In this document: one piece after another, positions 7,473 to 9,462 of the stretch
Numbering within the stretch: the first letter of the stretch is position 1
How the letters are laid out: every line of letters starts with the position of its first letter
Assembly (NCBI GenBank): GCA_012800565.1
Contig: JAAZIZ010000031.1
Coordinates: forward strand, 1-9,462
DNA: 9,462 nucleotides
From: Lentisphaerota bacterium
Lineage (GTDB): Bacteria; Verrucomicrobiota; Lentisphaeria; Oligosphaerales; Oligosphaeraceae
Direction of reading: 5' to 3'
Program-made: the position numbers and the translations under genes
The notes under the pieces: generated by a model
Told to the model about the DNA's origin: nothing
Database searches by the model: none
Seen by the model: the letters and a program-made list of their open reading frames with translations, nothing else

Positions 7473-7484
7473 ATCGTTAACGAT
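7473..7484. promoter_or_regulatory. Perfect 12-bp palindrome ATCGTTAACGAT
   Basis: The palindrome overlaps the stop codon of the LamG-like gene and lies 128 bp upstream of the beta-helix start. It could be an operator for an internal promoter of the beta-helix gene. Perfect dyads of this size also occur by chance, and no clear -35/-10 pair is visible downstream of it. Confidence 0.3.
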
Positions 7485-7860
7485 TTTTTGTGTATACCTT
7501 GACGTTGTCGATTTGTCCGGCGGAATCAATATAGAACCCGATATATTCTCCCGTGAGCGCTTGAAACGGCTCCTGGTATTCCACCACCAGTTCACCATCA
7601 ATCCAGCAGCGTAAGATTCTCCCTTGCTTTTCACAGACCAGATGATGGCACCGGGTCAGAAAAGTCTTGCCGGTGTCAGAATGCTCCCCTGTCCAGCCAA
7701 TCCGTAAGACTTTCTGTACCGGGCCGGAAGCAATCAGAGTCATCAGGGGCGCAGACTTCTTCCAGTTCCAGTGTCGGTCAATTTTCAAATCTACGGCATA
7801 ATGGGAAGCCAGGGAGGTCCATTCTTGGTCAACTCGCTTGAAAATGTCGAAGAGCTGCAT
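7477..7860 (-). CDS. Small LamG/DUF1080-like beta-sandwich protein
   Basis: The product has 127 residues if it starts at the ATG 7860. The second half fits the end of a concanavalin-like or DUF1080-type jelly-roll domain: RCWIDGELVVEY (84-95), then IGFYIDSAGQIDNVKVY (107-123), the usual 'small ligand tag ... G ... IDNV x VY' ending. The first part, FKRVDQEWTSLASHYAVDL (7-25), may be a short form of the domain start. These folds often bind carbohydrate. There is no signal peptide, so as read it would stay in the cytoplasm, which is odd for such a domain. It lies 57 nt after the FAD gene and 131 nt before the beta-helix gene, all on one strand. A GTG at 7875 would add five residues but has no ribosome binding site; ATG 7860 has AGGTG 12 bases upstream and an A-rich spacer. 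It might be a remnant of a larger gene. Confidence 0.7.
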   Translation of the reverse strand: MQLFDIFKRVDQEWTSLASHYAVDLKIDRHWNWKKSAPLMTLIASGPVQKVLRIGWTGEHSDTGKTFLTRCHHLVCEKQGRILRCWIDGELVVEYQEPFQALTGEYIGFYIDSAGQIDNVKVYTKNR

Positions 7861-7917
7861 TTTTTGTTTTTGCACCTGCAGTTTTACAGGGTTTATGCTT
7901 ACTTCTTGCCGGGCGTT

Positions 7918-9180
7918 TCAGGGGACGATTGCATTATGCCGGCGCAACAGGGTGTGCAGTTCCGGCAGGGGCACTGCTCCCGGCTGGCAGCCGCTGCAGG
8001 CGGCCAGGGCTGCAGCGGCTCCGGCCGCCTGCCCGGTGGCCATACAGACCGCCTGCACGCGCAGAGCCGAATTGGCCAACCGGTCGGAGGAGAGGATTCT
8101 GCCTGCGGCCAGGAAGTTCCGCGAGTGTTTCGGGATCAAGGCCCGCAGTGGCACTGTTGGTACTATTCCTGGTGCCAGGGTGTGGTGGACCAGGCCCTCG
8201 TCGGCATCGTGCAGGTCGATTTGATAAAAAGCATTGCAGATTGCATCGGCATACTTCTTTCCTGCCAGATAGTCTTCGGCGCTGACAGTCTCTTCGCCGA
8301 CGATGGTGCGTGATTCCCGCACCCCACATTCGCCAGCGACCATCCGCAGTTCCAGAGTCTCCAGGCCGGGCTGACTTTTCAGAAACCGGTACAGTCGCCG
8401 GATGGAGCGCCGACCGGCGATTTCCATTCTGGTCTTCCCGCTGCTGTCGGCGGCGTTAATACCGGTAATGTGATTGCTGTTGCTGCCGTGAGCCCGCAGA
8501 AAGCCGGCATTGAAGGTTTTGCCCCAGCCGATATCGCAGTACTCGACCTCACCGCGTGCCACTGCGGCAGCGAAATTTCCGGCGATCAATTCCAGGTCCA
8601 GCTTTTCCCAGTCGTAATTATCCACATAGACGCTTAGGGTGCCTGGCTGGGTGGTACCCGGCTGCCGCGTTTCATAACCGGCTATTACCGTGGCATTGGC
8701 ATCGCCGCTGCAGTCGATGACTATCCTGCTCTCTACTTCGTACAATCCGTCCTTGCCGCATAGTCCGGCAGTCCAGCCCTTGCGCTGCTGCTGCAGGGTT
8801 GCCAGCATGGTGTGGTATCTGCAGTCCACTCCGGCATCCAGCAGCGCCTCATCAGCGATGGCGGCAAACAGCAGGGCGTTGATTCTGATCTGATGCCGCC
8901 AGTGCTGGCGGTTTGAATCGGGAGCCAGGAATTTCTCCGGCAGCGCCTGACCAGTCTCCTCCAGCGTTCGCATGATCAGTTCCCAGCCGATACCGTCGAT
9001 GATCTGCCTGCCCCAGGCATCGAACAAGCCCGGGAAATTGATGCCCGCGATAGTGGCAGTGCCGCCACAGAGCCCGTTTTTTTCTACCAGCAGCGTCTTC
9101 GCACCAGCTCGGGTCGCCTGCAGAGCCGCACATAATCCGGCAACTCCGCCGCCGATGACCATTACCTCAAATAAATCCAT
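7918..9180 (-). CDS. FAD-dependent oxidoreductase (PF12831 family)
   Basis: This 420-residue flavoprotein has the FAD-binding Rossmann motif GGGVAG at 10-15, the ribose-binding acidic residue in VEK (E33), and the GG pair at 39-40. DCSGDA follows at 156-161, then the family signature GVRESRTIVGEE (286-297), IDLHD (321-325), and the C-terminal FAD loop FLAAGRILSSDRLANSA to ATGQAAGAAAA (356-390). Length is normal and there is no signal peptide. Members are common near glycan-degradation genes in Lentisphaerota, Verrucomicrobia and Planctomycetes; their reactions are mostly unknown and are often mislabelled 'xanthan lyase'. The ATG at 9180 is preceded by GGGGAG with eight-base spacing. It is the first gene of an apparent three-gene unit with the LamG-like and beta-helix genes. 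A perfect palindrome 28 bp upstream of the ATG may control it. Confidence 0.92.
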   Translation of the reverse strand: MDLFEVMVIGGGVAGLCAALQATRAGAKTLLVEKNGLCGGTATIAGINFPGLFDAWGRQIIDGIGWELIMRTLEETGQALPEKFLAPDSNRQHWRHQIRINALLFAAIADEALLDAGVDCRYHTMLATLQQQRKGWTAGLCGKDGLYEVESRIVIDCSGDANATVIAGYETRQPGTTQPGTLSVYVDNYDWEKLDLELIAGNFAAAVARGEVEYCDIGWGKTFNAGFLRAHGSNSNHITGINAADSSGKTRMEIAGRRSIRRLYRFLKSQPGLETLELRMVAGECGVRESRTIVGEETVSAEDYLAGKKYADAICNAFYQIDLHDADEGLVHHTLAPGIVPTVPLRALIPKHSRNFLAAGRILSSDRLANSALRVQAVCMATGQAAGAAAALAACSGCQPGAVPLPELHTLLRRHNAIVP

Positions 9181-9208
9181 ATGCGCATCTCCCCGGAGCT
9201 CAGGTTCC

Positions 9209-9222
9209 GGTTGCCGGCAACC
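9209..9222. promoter_or_regulatory. Perfect 14-bp palindrome, candidate operator
   Basis: GGTTGCCGGCAACC is fully self-complementary with a central CG, the layout common for LacI-family operators. It ends 28 bp upstream of the FAD-oxidoreductase start codon, between the likely promoter region and the Shine-Dalgarno sequence, a position suited to repression. A second small dyad (CCGGA 9193-9197, TCCGG 9206-9210) lies beside it. No clear -35/-10 pair could be placed on the minus strand. Confidence 0.45.
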
Positions 9223-9334
9223 TCAAGCGACACAATAACAGTGGTATAACGTCTGGGTTTGCAGATATATTGCTCCTGCTGGTAGAAAACCCTGGGGCAG
9301 AGAAGAACCGCAATGTTTTGTGGTTTGGCTCTGC

Positions 9335-9363
9335 TTGCAAAATCGTTTTTGTGGCACTATTTT
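9335..9363 (+). promoter_or_regulatory. Weak candidate promoter pointing out of the window
   Basis: TTGCAA (9335-9340) and TATTTT (9358-9363) are 17 bp apart on the plus strand. An AGGAGGG follows at 9401-9407, but no ATG or GTG follows at a suitable distance (only ATT 9414 and TTG 9417). The reading frame would run straight into the 9-bp repeats. The pieces may be coincidental. Confidence 0.2.
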
Positions 9364-9435
9364 TCGTCGTGGTCCAGGCTTCTCCGCGCCCAAGCCAATT
9401 AGGAGGGCGACCCATTTTGCATACACGGGACTCCT

Positions 9436-9462
9436 GTCAGACAAGTCGGACAAGTCGGACAA
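9436..9462. repeat. 9-bp tandem array GTCGGACAA, cut by the window edge
   Basis: Three units are visible: GTCAGACAA (9436-9444), GTCGGACAA (9445-9453) and GTCGGACAA (9454-9462). The array runs off the window, so its full length is unknown. It shares the 9-bp period and the GGAC core with the array at the left edge. Reading it in frame gives an artificial Ser-Asp-Leu repeat peptide, which is not a gene. Confidence 0.8.

Noticed and set aside
7346..7476. Sigma54-type promoter ahead of the beta-helix gene
   Set aside because: A TGGAAAATTGGCA-like stretch is present on the minus strand, but the GG/GC spacing does not fit the -24/-12 consensus.
7771..8313. Plus-strand frames opposite the LamG-like and FAD genes
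   Set aside because: Low-complexity shadows of the minus-strand FAD oxidoreductase, which carries full family motifs.
9223..9462. Minus-strand 79-codon frame beginning with Ser-Asp-Leu repeats
   Set aside because: Its start is simply the translated 9-bp array, and the rest has no motif and no ribosome binding site.

Overview
The window looks like part of a bacterial chromosome of moderate-to-high G+C. The gene content suggests the PVC superphylum, most likely Lentisphaerota or Kiritimatiellota. The signs are a large secreted parallel beta-helix protein, a PF12831-type FAD oxidoreductase beside a small LamG/DUF1080-like domain, an uncharacterised TIM-barrel-like protein, and intergenic arrays of 9-bp units with a GGAC core. 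This assignment is inference; there is no rRNA or other phylogenetic marker.

Layout, left to right. 1-180: a long imperfect inverted repeat built from 9-bp and 8-bp units, able to fold into a ~123-nt hairpin. 261-1148 (-): a DMT/EamA membrane transporter. 1149-1378: a divergent intergenic region with -10-like boxes on both strands and a small nested stem-loop. 1379-2848 (+): a complete glucose-6-phosphate dehydrogenase (zwf). 2849-3177: a gene-free stretch with two hairpins and then a good sigma70-type promoter. 3178-3990 (+): an uncharacterised TIM-barrel-like protein. 3984-4027: a strong hairpin shared by two convergent genes. 4040-7345 (-): an 1101-residue exported protein with three beta-helix modules and one FnIII-like domain. 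7477-7860 (-): a small LamG/DUF1080-like protein. 7918-9180 (-): an FAD-dependent oxidoreductase. 9181-9462: leader with a perfect 14-bp palindrome, and at the edge the start of another 9-bp tandem array.

The three minus-strand genes from 9180 down to 4040 read in one direction with short gaps (57 and 131 nt) and probably form one transcription unit. Their families point to extracellular glycan binding or processing plus a cytoplasmic redox step, but no substrate can be read from the sequence. zwf feeds the oxidative pentose phosphate pathway and stands alone, without gnd or pgl beside it. The transporter and the TIM-barrel gene appear to be separate units.

The most unusual items are the 26-bp-stem repeat hairpin at the left edge and its 9-bp-period counterpart at the right edge, the triplicated beta-helix protein, and the palindromes in the FAD/beta-helix cluster. 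No defence system, CRISPR array, prophage or transposase gene is visible.
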